Below, one piece after another: positions 1 through 8,700 of a DNA stretch of 64,000 bases. Position numbers and translations under genes: made by a program. The DNA comes from Halothiobacillaceae bacterium (lineage in GTDB: Bacteria; Pseudomonadota; Gammaproteobacteria; Halothiobacillales; Halothiobacillaceae): contig SDAY01000003.1 of the NCBI GenBank assembly GCA_006212015.1, positions 1 through 64,000 of the forward strand, given 5' to 3'. Each line of letters opens with the position of its first letter. Position 1 is the stretch's first letter. Below the pieces are notes generated by a model, which saw nothing but the letters and a program-made list of their open reading frames with translations, was not told the origin of the DNA and did no database searches.

Positions 1-73
1 ACTCAGAAGTGAAACGCGCCATCGCCGATGATAGTGTGGGGCTTCCCCATGTGAAAGTAGGTCACCGCCAAGC
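1..73 (+). rRNA. rrf: 5S ribosomal RNA, 3' part (truncated by window edge)
   Basis: Sequence actcagaagtgaaacgcgccatcgccgatgatagtgtggggcttccccatgtgaaagtaggtcaccgccaagc matches the conserved 3' part of bacterial 5S rRNA, followed by a terminator. Confidence 0.9.
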
Positions 74-81
74 ACCTATCC

Positions 82-118
82 AAAAACCCCCTCAGCCCAA
101 AAGGCTGGGGGGGTTTTT
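82..118 (+). terminator. Rho-independent terminator of the rRNA operon
   Basis: aaaaaccccctcagcccaaaaggctgggggggttttt: GC stem plus T-run directly after 5S. Confidence 0.9.
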
Positions 119-152
119 ACCTTGTGCTCACCTGGAAGATTTGAATAAACCG

Positions 153-818
153 CTAGTTGTTTTTCAGGCACCTATTCAAGGCCTCGAGCCGCTCCTGCGT
201 GCCAATATCGTCCCAGATCCCCATGTGGCGCTCTCCGCTGACGAGTCCTTCGGATGCTGCCTTGCGAAGAAAGGGGGCAAGTTTATGGGGCCCTGGTTCG
301 GCGTTGCGTATGAGCCGGGGGCGGATCACGCTTATCCCTGAAAAGGTCAACCTGCTTTCCCCGTCATTGTGAATTTTCCCATTCTTCAATGCGAAATCGC
401 CGCTTGGGTTGTGGGCGGGGTTGTCGACCATGACGAGGTGGGCCACGCCTTTCAGGTCTGGCGAAAGTTTCGTGAAGGGGTAGTCAGTCCAGACGTCCGC
501 ATTCACGAGGATGAAGGGCTCCTCCCCCAGGAGCGGCAGGGCGCGCGCAATGCCCCCCGCTGTTTCCAGGCCGGTCTTTGCTTCGTGCGAGTATCTAATC
601 GCCACGTTACCGAGCCATCTGTCCCCCAGTGCGGCGTGAATCTGTTTCCCGAGATGGGCGGTGTTGATGATGATGTCGGTGACGCCGGCGGAGGCCAAAC
701 GCTCGATGTGGTGGACAATGAGAGGCCTGTCGCCAGCAATCAGCAGTGGTTTTGGGGTTGACCGGGTCAGGGGAAGCATCCTTTCCCCTTTACCTGCCGC
801 CAGGATCATGGCCTTCAT
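153..818 (-). CDS. murU: N-acetylmuramate alpha-1-phosphate uridylyltransferase (nucleotidyltransferase)
   Basis: MKAMILAAGKGERMLPLTRSTPKPLL nucleotidyltransferase motif; ATG overlaps amgK stop by 4 nt; paired with amgK. Confidence 0.85.
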   Translation of the reverse strand: MKAMILAAGKGERMLPLTRSTPKPLLIAGDRPLIVHHIERLASAGVTDIIINTAHLGKQIHAALGDRWLGNVAIRYSHEAKTGLETAGGIARALPLLGEEPFILVNADVWTDYPFTKLSPDLKGVAHLVMVDNPAHNPSGDFALKNGKIHNDGESRLTFSGISVIRPRLIRNAEPGPHKLAPFLRKAASEGLVSGERHMGIWDDIGTQERLEALNRCLKNN

Positions 819-1795
819 GAGGTTTCTTCCAGGCCTACACGATGATTCAGCCACAGCAGGAAGGGCTCGAACTCGGGATAGGGCAACAATGAGCGCGTGA
901 GGTTGCGCAGGGTGAGTGGAATGTCCTTCAGATATCCCGGCTTGCCGTCCCGATGGTTGAGCCGGGCAAATATCCCGGCCACCTTGAGGTGGCGCTGCGC
1001 GCTCATCAGGTCGAAGTCCTTGCGGAAGCTTTCCCAGTCTTTTTGGCTGGATCCCGCCCCCATCAAACGATGGTGAAATGCACGGACCCACTGCATCACG
1101 CGCTCTTCGGGCCATTCGATGTAGCTGTCGCGCAGCAAGGACGCGAGGTCATAGGTTATGGGCCCTGCGACGGCATCCTGGAAGTCGATCACCCCCGGTG
1201 ATTGCCGTTCGGTGATCATCAGGTTGCGCGAATGGTAGTCGCGATGCACGAAGACCCGCGGCTGGTTGAGGGCGCTTCGGGTTAGCTGATGGTAGGTGCG
1301 CGCCAGCATCCCCCGCTCCGACTCGGTCAGGGTCAGGTCAAGATGTCGCTCCAGGAACCATTGGTCAAACAGCCCCATCTCCCGCTGCAGCAAGGCCTCG
1401 TCATAGAGGGGGAGGCCATCGGTCGCGCATGCCTGCATGTGCTGCAGCGTATCCATGGCATCAGCATACAGCGCATCGGCAGTCGATGCGTTCAGCCGGT
1501 CGAGGTATGGGGTGTTGCCAAGGTCTTCAAGCAGCATCAGCCCCCTGTCCGGGCAGCTGGCATGAATATGAGGCACATGCACGGCATGCCCTTCAAGCAT
1601 TCGCGCGACGCGAACAAAAGGATGGATGTCCTCGTGTTCCGGTGGTGCATCCATCACGATCAAGGTGGTCGCATCGTGCATGACCCTGAAGTACCTTCGG
1701 AAGCTTGCATCCGATGAGGCGGGCTTGAGCGTGCCCGGATCGATGCCAAGCTCTGCCTTGAGCCAGTGCTGGATGAGGCTGATGCGATCGTGCAT
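815..1795 (-). CDS. amgK: N-acetylmuramate/N-acetylglucosamine kinase (aminoglycoside phosphotransferase family)
   Basis: APH-fold motifs VFVHRDYHSRNLM and GVIDFQDAVAGP; adjacent to murU. Confidence 0.85.
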   Translation of the reverse strand: MHDRISLIQHWLKAELGIDPGTLKPASSDASFRRYFRVMHDATTLIVMDAPPEHEDIHPFVRVARMLEGHAVHVPHIHASCPDRGLMLLEDLGNTPYLDRLNASTADALYADAMDTLQHMQACATDGLPLYDEALLQREMGLFDQWFLERHLDLTLTESERGMLARTYHQLTRSALNQPRVFVHRDYHSRNLMITERQSPGVIDFQDAVAGPITYDLASLLRDSYIEWPEERVMQWVRAFHHRLMGAGSSQKDWESFRKDFDLMSAQRHLKVAGIFARLNHRDGKPGYLKDIPLTLRNLTRSLLPYPEFEPFLLWLNHRVGLEETS

Positions 1796-1809
1796 ATCTC
1801 TGATTCAAA

Positions 1810-3063
1810 TCAAACAAAAAGGGTGCTGACACCAAGCGTGATAGCCGCCATGGTGGTGATTCCGGTGCGCATTCCAAGGGACCATCCGCCGATGAAGAGG
1901 GCAAGCATGAACTTGACGGCAGAGTTGGTGAAGGCCGCGATCAAGATCGCGTTGCGCGCGACATCGCTTTCCAGGCCCTGGAGACTCATTTTGGCGACCG
2001 AAAGCGTGATGGCGTCGACATCGGCAAGACCGGCGGCGAGGGCGAGGGCGTAGAGCCCCGAATTTCCGAATGTCTTCTCTGCGCCAGTGGCCATGATCAT
2101 GATGACGGCCAGCAGCAGGCCAAACTTGAGCGCGCTACCGAGCTCGAAGGGGTTGGGAAGGTTGGTCTGATGGATGCTCTCCTCGTTCGGAACCCTGCGC
2201 CAGAAATAGACGGCGACTGCCAGCATCACGAGCGCCATCGCGAGCATGGGGGGCGCGAGCGCCGGGATCAGCGTCGGGTTGATGGCGGCCGCCTCAATCA
2301 GCACGCGGGGGAACATGATGCTGCTGGCGGCGAGTATGCCCGCAGCCAAAAGGTTGCTCGAGTAGCGCCCTTCACGGGCATAACGTGAAAGGCTCAGCGT
2401 CATGGCGGTTGAGGACACGAGCCCACCCAGCAGGCTTGAAAGCATGATCCCTCGCCGGCTACCCGCAAGCTTGATCGACAGGTAGCCCATGAACGACAGG
2501 CCCGACACAAGCACAACCATCCACCAGGCCAAGTGAGGATTGAGGGCCGACCATGGACCGTAGCCCTGATTCGGCAGGAGTGGCAGCATGACCACGGAAA
2601 TCAAAAGGAATTTGAGGGCCGCGTTGAGTTCGCCTGCCGACAGGCGGGTTAGCCAGGCATGCAGCACGGGCTTCAGGCCGAGCAGGATGGTCACAATGAC
2701 GGCGCTGGCGGCCGCAATCAACGGGTAACCCAGGGTGCTTAACAGGCCCAGGGTGAATGTCATGAGCAGGGCGACCTCGGTCGTCATCCCCAACTGGTCG
2801 GCATCGTTTCGCACCGCCTGCCAGTAACCGACGATCACCAGCCCCGCGAAGCCCACAAAGGCAAGGCCGGCGAAGGCAACCGTCAGCTTGAGGGAGGCCA
2901 AGCCAATGAGCCCGCCAAGCAACCCGGCGAGGCCGAACGTCCGGATGCCCGCGACGCGCCCGCCTTCGGGCGCGGCGCGCTCGTGCCAGCCCCGCTCGGT
3001 GCCAATGAGCAGGCCAAGGGCGAGAGCGATGCCCAGTTGCTGAAAGATGACGAGACGTTCCAT
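1810..3063 (-). CDS. MgtC/SapB family, DUF4010-type membrane protein
   Basis: MERLVIFQQLGIALALGLLIGTERGW N-terminus and many TM segments, typical of MgtC/DUF4010 proteins; start trimmed from the 441-aa ORF. Confidence 0.8.
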   Translation of the reverse strand: MERLVIFQQLGIALALGLLIGTERGWHERAAPEGGRVAGIRTFGLAGLLGGLIGLASLKLTVAFAGLAFVGFAGLVIVGYWQAVRNDADQLGMTTEVALLMTFTLGLLSTLGYPLIAAASAVIVTILLGLKPVLHAWLTRLSAGELNAALKFLLISVVMLPLLPNQGYGPWSALNPHLAWWMVVLVSGLSFMGYLSIKLAGSRRGIMLSSLLGGLVSSTAMTLSLSRYAREGRYSSNLLAAGILAASSIMFPRVLIEAAAINPTLIPALAPPMLAMALVMLAVAVYFWRRVPNEESIHQTNLPNPFELGSALKFGLLLAVIMIMATGAEKTFGNSGLYALALAAGLADVDAITLSVAKMSLQGLESDVARNAILIAAFTNSAVKFMLALFIGGWSLGMRTGITTMAAITLGVSTLFV

Positions 3064-3267
3064 GCCCCTATTTAACCCGAACCCGTGCGCGGGCGCGACG
3101 TCGATCACCCCTTTCGCCTCGAATTGAGGGGACAATCAGTCTTGCCGTCACCCGCGAGGCGGCGTGCCGGGCCTCGGTCCTTCTCGTCGCGGCTGGCATG
3201 GGCCTGCCTGATTTGACCGCGGCATCATGTAACATGCACATATTAGAGAATTCTATCGAGGTGGGGC

Positions 3268-3954
3268 GTGATTCTTTTTCGACAGCTGTTTGACGAGGCG
3301 ACCTGGACGCTGACCTATATCCTGGCCGATGCTCGGACTCGTGAGGCCGTCATCATCGACCCCGTCATCGAGCAACGTGATCGCGATTTGAGCGTACTGC
3401 GTGAAATGGGCGTTACGCTCAAATACATACTTGAAACCCATGTGCATGCCGATCATGTCACCGGAGGAGGGGCGCTGCGGCGCGCCGCCGGGGCCATGTT
3501 TGTGGCGGGTGAGGGCACGGCGCTCGAGTGCGCGGATGTCCTCCTGGCCGATGGCGAAACGCTGGTATTCGGTGACGAGGTCATCCATGCGATGACCACG
3601 CCCGGGCATACCAATGGCTGCATGAGCTACCGCTGGCGTGACCGCTTGTTCACGGGCGACACCCTTTTGATCGATGCCTGCGGCCGCACAGATTTCCAGG
3701 AAGGCAGTCCTGACAAGCTGTATGACAGCCTGCAGAGGCTGCTGGCGCATCCGGACGAAACCCTGATTTTCCCGGGGCACGATTATAACGGCCGCAGGGT
3801 CAGCAGTGTCGCGCAGGAAAAGGGCGTCAACCCTTACGTTGCCGGACTGGATCGCGCAGCCTTCGTGGCCAGGATGGAGGCCCTGGACCTGCCGCGACCG
3901 CGTCGCATCGATGTCGCGGTTCCCGCCAACAGGAAGTGCGGGGACGCGGCCTGA
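3268..3954 (+). CDS. MBL-fold persulfide dioxygenase (ETHE1-like)
   Basis: ETHVHADHVTGGG, TPGHTNGCMSY, FTGDTLLIDACGRTDFQ and FPGHDYNGR motifs; GTG start. Confidence 0.85.
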   Translation: MILFRQLFDEATWTLTYILADARTREAVIIDPVIEQRDRDLSVLREMGVTLKYILETHVHADHVTGGGALRRAAGAMFVAGEGTALECADVLLADGETLVFGDEVIHAMTTPGHTNGCMSYRWRDRLFTGDTLLIDACGRTDFQEGSPDKLYDSLQRLLAHPDETLIFPGHDYNGRRVSSVAQEKGVNPYVAGLDRAAFVARMEALDLPRPRRIDVAVPANRKCGDAA

Positions 3955-3955
3955 G

Positions 3956-4292
3956 ATGAATCGCATCACCGTCATGGGCGCGGGATTCGCCGCACCGGGC
4001 GCCCAAGCAGGCTCGCATGGCGGACCCGCAGGCGGTGGTCGCCGCTGAAAATCGTGTGGCCGAGCTTGCCGGCAAACCTGCGGACAAGACCTTCCGCCGG
4101 GAGCTGATTTGCATCATGGTCTCCTTGAGCAAGGGCATCCTCGTCCGCCGTGACCACAAACGCACGACGATCCTCCCGCCCCGCCGTCCGCTGCATTGGG
4201 GCAAGCGCATCTTCGAGGCGAAGCACCTCGGAAACTACCGCAAAGGCGCGTTGTCTGGCGGGGCGGGCATGGGTTACGCTGATCAACCCTGA
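3956..4292 (+). pseudogene. Remnant of NAD(P)/FAD-dependent oxidoreductase (sulfide:quinone oxidoreductase-like)
   Basis: N-terminal fragment MNRITVMGAGFAA at 3956 (Rossmann GxGFA) in one frame. In another frame, the C-terminal fragment RMADPQAVVAAENRVAELAGKPADKTFRRELICIMVSLSKGILVRRDHKRTTILPPRRPLHWGKRIFEAKHLGNYRKG resembles SQR-family C-termini. The central domain is missing. Confidence 0.7.
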
Positions 4293-4296
4293 ATCC

Positions 4297-4827
4297 ATGG
4301 CCCTTCCCGTGCAGCCCGTACTCCAGCAACTCTTCGCCATCTGCCTTCTTCGGGCCGGCCCGCAGGACCTGCCCGCCGATGCGCGTTTGCCCCTCTGGCT
4401 GGCGGCGGCCTATGTCGTGGTGGGGGGGGGGGTGCTTTCCTCCGAACTGAGCTTTGGCGTCGGGGCGGCGCAAGCGGGCGCGGATGCCCTTTTGCTGGCG
4501 GCGTTCACCTGGGCGTTGCTGCGGTTTCGCGGGTTTTCATCGCGTTTCAACCAGACCTACGCCGCGCTGGTTGGCATCAACCTGCTGCTCGCCCTGCTGT
4601 CCTGGCCGCTGTTCGCCATGGCGCCGATGGACCCGGCGGCGACCCCGTTGAGCCTGCCCCAGATCGGCCTCGTCGTCGCCTTGCTGTGGACCATGATCGC
4701 CCAGGGGCAGGTGATCCGCAGCGCCATCGAGACCACGGCCGGCATCGGCCTGCTGCTGGCCTTCGTCTATTTCATCCTCGCCAGCCTGTTCATTGCCGCG
4801 GTCTTTCCGTCGGGGGGCGCGACATGA
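4297..4827 (+). CDS. Hypothetical membrane protein (about 176 aa)
   Basis: Hydrophobic ORF from MALPVQPVLQQLFAI; stop overlaps mpl start by 4 nt; contains an 11-G tract. Confidence 0.75.
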   Translation: MALPVQPVLQQLFAICLLRAGPQDLPADARLPLWLAAAYVVVGGGVLSSELSFGVGAAQAGADALLLAAFTWALLRFRGFSSRFNQTYAALVGINLLLALLSWPLFAMAPMDPAATPLSLPQIGLVVALLWTMIAQGQVIRSAIETTAGIGLLLAFVYFILASLFIAAVFPSGGAT

Positions 4828-6209
4828 AGCGCACCATCCACATCCTCGGCATCGGCGGCACCTTCATGGGCGGCATCGCCCAGCTCGCGCGCGCGGCGGG
4901 TTACACCGTGTCCGGCGCCGACCGCAACGTCTATCCGCCGATGAGCGACCAGCTCGCCGCCGCCGGCATCCCCTGGGTCGAGGGCTATGAGCCTTCGCAG
5001 CTCGATGGCTTTGACGGCGCCGGGGGCGACGTGGAGATGGTGGTCGGCAATGTCATACGGCGCGGCATGCCCATCACCGAGGTCATGCTCGATCGCGGCA
5101 TGGACTACACCTCCGGCCCCGAATGGCTCGGGCGCAACATCCTGCGCGGCCGCTGGGTGCTGGCCGTGGCGGGCACGCACGGCAAGACCACCACCAGCGC
5201 CATGCTGGCCTGGATCCTCGAATACGCGGGCCTCGCGCCCGGCTTCCTGATCGGCGGCGTGCCGAACAACTTCGGCATCTCCGCGCGTCTGGGCGAGGGG
5301 CCGTTCTTCGTGGTCGAGGCGGACGAGTACGACACCGCCTTCTTCGACAAGCGCTCCAAGTTCGTCCACTACCGTCCGCGCACCGCGATCCTGAACAACC
5401 TGGAGTTCGATCATGCCGACATCTTTCCCGATCTTGGCGCGATCCAGACCCAGTTCCACCACCTGGTGCGGATGATTCCCGGCGCCGGGCTGATCCTGCG
5501 CCCGAGCCGGGATGCCGCGCTGGACGCGGTGCTCGAACGCGGCTGCTGGACGCCGGTCGAGACCTTCGGCGCCGGGGGCGTCTGGTCGGTCGGCCCGTCC
5601 AGCCCGGACGGTTCGAGCTTCGAGGTGATGGTCGATGGCCAGCGGGCCGGCGAGGTCCGCTGGTCGCAGCTGGGCGAGCACAACGTTCACAATGGTCTCG
5701 CCGCGCTGGCCGCCGCGCGCCATGCCGGCGTGCCGGTGGCGGTCGGCATCGAGGCCCTGGCCCGCTTCACGGGCGTCAAGCGTCGTCTGGAAGTGCGCGG
5801 CGTGGCCCACGGGGTGACCGTGTACGACGACTTCGCCCATCATCCGACCGCCATCCGCACCACCCTCGATGGCCTGCGCGCCCGTGTCGGCGGCGCGCGC
5901 CTGCTGGTGGCGCTGGACCCGCGCTCCAACACCATGCGCATGGGCGTGCATGCCGACCTGCTCGCGCCTTCGCTCGCGGAGGCCGATGCCGTCTGGCTGT
6001 TCCAGCCCGAGGACGCCGGCTGGGATGTGCGCCGCGTGGCTGATGCCCTGGACTGCCCGAGCTGGAGCGGCAGCGTGGTCGAGGCCATGGTGGATGATCT
6101 GGCCGCGCAGGCGCGCCCCGGCGACCACGTCGTGCTGATGAGCAACGGCAGCTTCGGCGGGGCGCATGGGCGCCTGCTGGACGCCCTGCGCGCAAGGGAG
6201 GGCATGTGA
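4824..6209 (+). CDS. mpl: UDP-N-acetylmuramate:L-alanyl-gamma-D-glutamyl-meso-diaminopimelate ligase
   Basis: MKRTIHILGIGGTFMGGIAQLARAAGYTVSGAD, VAGTHGKTTTSAMLAWILEYAG, DDFAHHPTAI; start trimmed to the ATGA overlap. Confidence 0.93.
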   Translation: MKRTIHILGIGGTFMGGIAQLARAAGYTVSGADRNVYPPMSDQLAAAGIPWVEGYEPSQLDGFDGAGGDVEMVVGNVIRRGMPITEVMLDRGMDYTSGPEWLGRNILRGRWVLAVAGTHGKTTTSAMLAWILEYAGLAPGFLIGGVPNNFGISARLGEGPFFVVEADEYDTAFFDKRSKFVHYRPRTAILNNLEFDHADIFPDLGAIQTQFHHLVRMIPGAGLILRPSRDAALDAVLERGCWTPVETFGAGGVWSVGPSSPDGSSFEVMVDGQRAGEVRWSQLGEHNVHNGLAALAAARHAGVPVAVGIEALARFTGVKRRLEVRGVAHGVTVYDDFAHHPTAIRTTLDGLRARVGGARLLVALDPRSNTMRMGVHADLLAPSLAEADAVWLFQPEDAGWDVRRVADALDCPSWSGSVVEAMVDDLAAQARPGDHVVLMSNGSFGGAHGRLLDALRAREGM

Positions 6210-6817
6210 GCGCGCCGCGCGTCTTCCTCGGCGTGACCGGCGCCTCCGGCCTCGTCTATGCCGAGCGCCTGCTGGAGTGCATGCTGGCGGCGGGTGCTCG
6301 GGTGGACCTGTGCGTCTCCAAGGCGGCGCACCAGGTGGCGGCGCTGGAGATGGATACGCCCTGGCCGGCCCGTCCCGAGGAGCTGCGCCGCTTCTTTCTC
6401 GAACGACTGCCCGGCCTGCCGGGCGCCCTGACGGCCTACGGGCGCGAGGACTGGCTGGCGCCCGCGGCGTCGGGCTCGAATCCGCCGGACGCCGTGGTGA
6501 TCTGCCCCTGCACCACCGGCAGTCTCGCCGCCATCGCGCAGGGTCTGGGCGACAGCCTGATCGAGCGCGCCGCCGATGTCGCGCTGAAAGAGAAGCGCAC
6601 CCTGATCCTCGTGCCGCGCGAGGCGCCGTTCTCCGCCATCCATCTGGAGCACATGCTCGGCCTGGCGCGGCTCGGGGCGGTGATCCTGCCGCCCAATCCG
6701 GGCTTCTACCATCGCCCGCAGAGCATCCATGACCTGGTCGATTTCGTGGTCGCGCGCATCATGGATCATCTCAAGCTGCCGCATCAGCTGATGGCCCGCT
6801 GGGGGGAGAAGGCATGA
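6206..6817 (+). CDS. ubiX: Flavin prenyltransferase UbiX
   Basis: VFLGVTGASGLVYAERLLE, CPCTTGSLAAIAQGLGDSLIERAADVALKE; GTG start overlapping mpl. Confidence 0.92.
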   Translation: MSAPRVFLGVTGASGLVYAERLLECMLAAGARVDLCVSKAAHQVAALEMDTPWPARPEELRRFFLERLPGLPGALTAYGREDWLAPAASGSNPPDAVVICPCTTGSLAAIAQGLGDSLIERAADVALKEKRTLILVPREAPFSAIHLEHMLGLARLGAVILPPNPGFYHRPQSIHDLVDFVVARIMDHLKLPHQLMARWGEKA

Positions 6818-7398
6818 GCGAAACCCTGCCCCTGTTCCCGCTGCATGCCGTGCTGTTCCCGGAGGGCGACCTCGCCCTGCGCGTGTTCGAGACCCGCTAC
6901 ATCGACATGGTGCGCGCCTGCCTGCGCGAAGGTGGGGGCTTCGGCGTCTGCCTGATCCGCGAGGGCAGCGAGGTGGGCGCGCCGGCCATGCCGCACGACA
7001 TCGGCACCTGCGCGCGCATCATCGACACCGGCATGCGCGCCGAGGGCCTGCTCGGCATCTACACCCGCGGCCACCGACGTTTCCGCATCCACGCGATGGA
7101 GGCCCGCCCGGACCAGCTGGTCATGGCCGAGGTCGAGTGGCTGGAGGATCTGGCCTGCGTCGCGCAACCGCCGGAGCCGCTGCGCCGCCTGCTCGCCGGC
7201 CTGATGGGCGTGGAACAGGCGGCCCCCGCCGGCCCCATGAACGACGCGCTCTGGGTCACCTACCGGTTGGCCGAGCGCCTGCCGCTGAAGCTTTGCGAGC
7301 GCCAGACTGTGCTTCAGGCCGACACCCTGGCCGAGGCGCAGGCCGTGATCGAGGCCGCCGTGCGCCGGCTGGGCCTGTGGACGGAGGCGGACGCATGA
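6814..7398 (+). CDS. LON peptidase substrate-binding (N-terminal) domain protein
   Basis: LPLFPLHAVLFPEGDLALRVFETRYIDMVRACLREGGGFGVCLI is characteristic of Lon N-domain stand-alone proteins. Confidence 0.88.
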   Translation: MSETLPLFPLHAVLFPEGDLALRVFETRYIDMVRACLREGGGFGVCLIREGSEVGAPAMPHDIGTCARIIDTGMRAEGLLGIYTRGHRRFRIHAMEARPDQLVMAEVEWLEDLACVAQPPEPLRRLLAGLMGVEQAAPAGPMNDALWVTYRLAERLPLKLCERQTVLQADTLAEAQAVIEAAVRRLGLWTEADA

Positions 7399-7769
7399 GC
7401 CGGGTCATTCATGTCGACGAGCCCGGCCTGATGCGGGCCATCGCTGGGCATGAGCTGCTGTTGATCGCCTTCTGGGCGCCCTGGTGCGGCCCATGCCAGG
7501 CCTTCGCGCCGGTGTTCGATGAGGTGGCCGGGGACAACGAGGGCGTGGCGTTCGGCAAGATCAATGTCGATGCCGAGCCCGCGCTGGCGGCCCGGTTCGG
7601 CGTGCGCTCCATCCCCATGCTGATGGGCGTGCGCGAGGGCGTGGTGCTCTACCAGCAGCCGGGCGCGCTGTCGGCCGGCGACCTGGATGCCCTCGTCGGC
7701 CACCTGCTGGCGGTGGACATGGACGCGGTGCGCGCGGCCTTGCCCGCATCGGATGATCGCCGCGCATGA
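7395..7769 (+). CDS. Thioredoxin family protein
   Basis: FWAPWCGPCQAFAPVFDEVA with WCGPC active site; ATGA overlap with previous gene. Confidence 0.9.
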   Translation: MSRVIHVDEPGLMRAIAGHELLLIAFWAPWCGPCQAFAPVFDEVAGDNEGVAFGKINVDAEPALAARFGVRSIPMLMGVREGVVLYQQPGALSAGDLDALVGHLLAVDMDAVRAALPASDDRRA

Positions 7770-8683
7770 TCCTGGTCATCGGCCAGATGACCGCCATGGT
7801 GCTGATCGGCCTGTGGTGGCAGTGGGCGAGGCCGGGCGGCTGGGAGGCCGGGCAGGCGCGCGGCGCGCTGACCACGCTGGTCTACCATGTGCTGCTGCCC
7901 GCGCTGGTGCTGGGCGTGCTCTGGCGCGCGCCGCTCGGCGCGGACAGCCTGCGCATCGCCGGCCTCGCCGCGCTGGGCGTGGTCGCAAGCATGGGCCTGA
8001 TGGCGCTCATCGCCCGCTTCATGACGCTCACGCGCGGCCAGACCGGCGCGCTGCTGCTGGCGGCCTCCTTCCCCAACGCGACCTACCTCGGCCTGCCGGT
8101 GCTCGAATCCCTGTTCGGCGACCATGGCCGCGCCGTGGCGGTGCAGTACGACCTGTTTGCCTGCACCCCGCTGCTTCTGAGCGTGGGCATCGCCATCGCC
8201 ATCCACTACGGTCGACCGCATGGCGACCAGCCGTTCTGGGTCGGGCTGCTGAAGGTGCCGGCCCTGTGGGCCGCCATCCTGGCCTCCGCGCTGAACCTGT
8301 CCGGCGTGCCTTTCCCCGAGGCGCTGGGCGGCATCCTGGACCGGCTCGGCGCCGGGGTGGTGCCGCTGATGCTGATCGCGCTCGGCATGGGGCTGCGGCT
8401 CGATGCGCTCAAGCCGGCGGCGCTGGCGCGCGTCAGTCCCGTGCTGCTGATCCAGCTCGTCCTCGCGCCCGCGCTGGTGCTGGGGGCGGGCCTGATGCTG
8501 GGCCTTGAGCCCCCCCTGCTGACCGCCGTGGTGCTGGAGGCCGGCATGCCGGTCATGGTACTCGGCCTGGTGCTGTGCGACCGCCACGGGCTGGACACCG
8601 GCCTGTACGCCGCCGCCGCCACGCTTTCCACTCTCCTGAGCCTGCTGACCCTGCCGTTCTGGCATGGCGTGGCGGGCGTTTGA
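7766..8683 (+). CDS. AEC (auxin efflux carrier) family transporter
   Basis: 10-TM-type hydrophobic ORF; ASFPNATYLGLPVLESLFG and LIALGMGLRLDALK typical of AEC permeases. Confidence 0.85.
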   Translation: MILVIGQMTAMVLIGLWWQWARPGGWEAGQARGALTTLVYHVLLPALVLGVLWRAPLGADSLRIAGLAALGVVASMGLMALIARFMTLTRGQTGALLLAASFPNATYLGLPVLESLFGDHGRAVAVQYDLFACTPLLLSVGIAIAIHYGRPHGDQPFWVGLLKVPALWAAILASALNLSGVPFPEALGGILDRLGAGVVPLMLIALGMGLRLDALKPAALARVSPVLLIQLVLAPALVLGAGLMLGLEPPLLTAVVLEAGMPVMVLGLVLCDRHGLDTGLYAAAATLSTLLSLLTLPFWHGVAGV

Positions 8684-8700
8684 ATACATTTGAGGTTGTC

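Noticed and set aside
4017-4292. 91-aa ORF as an independent gene (e.g. SlyX-like)
   Set aside because: Its sequence fits the C-terminal tail of an SQR-like flavoprotein better, and the matching N-terminus lies just upstream in another frame; called a pseudogene instead.
4767-6167. 466-aa antisense ORF opposite mpl
   Set aside because: Ala/His/Gly/Arg-rich shadow ORF with no domain signature; mpl on the other strand is clear.
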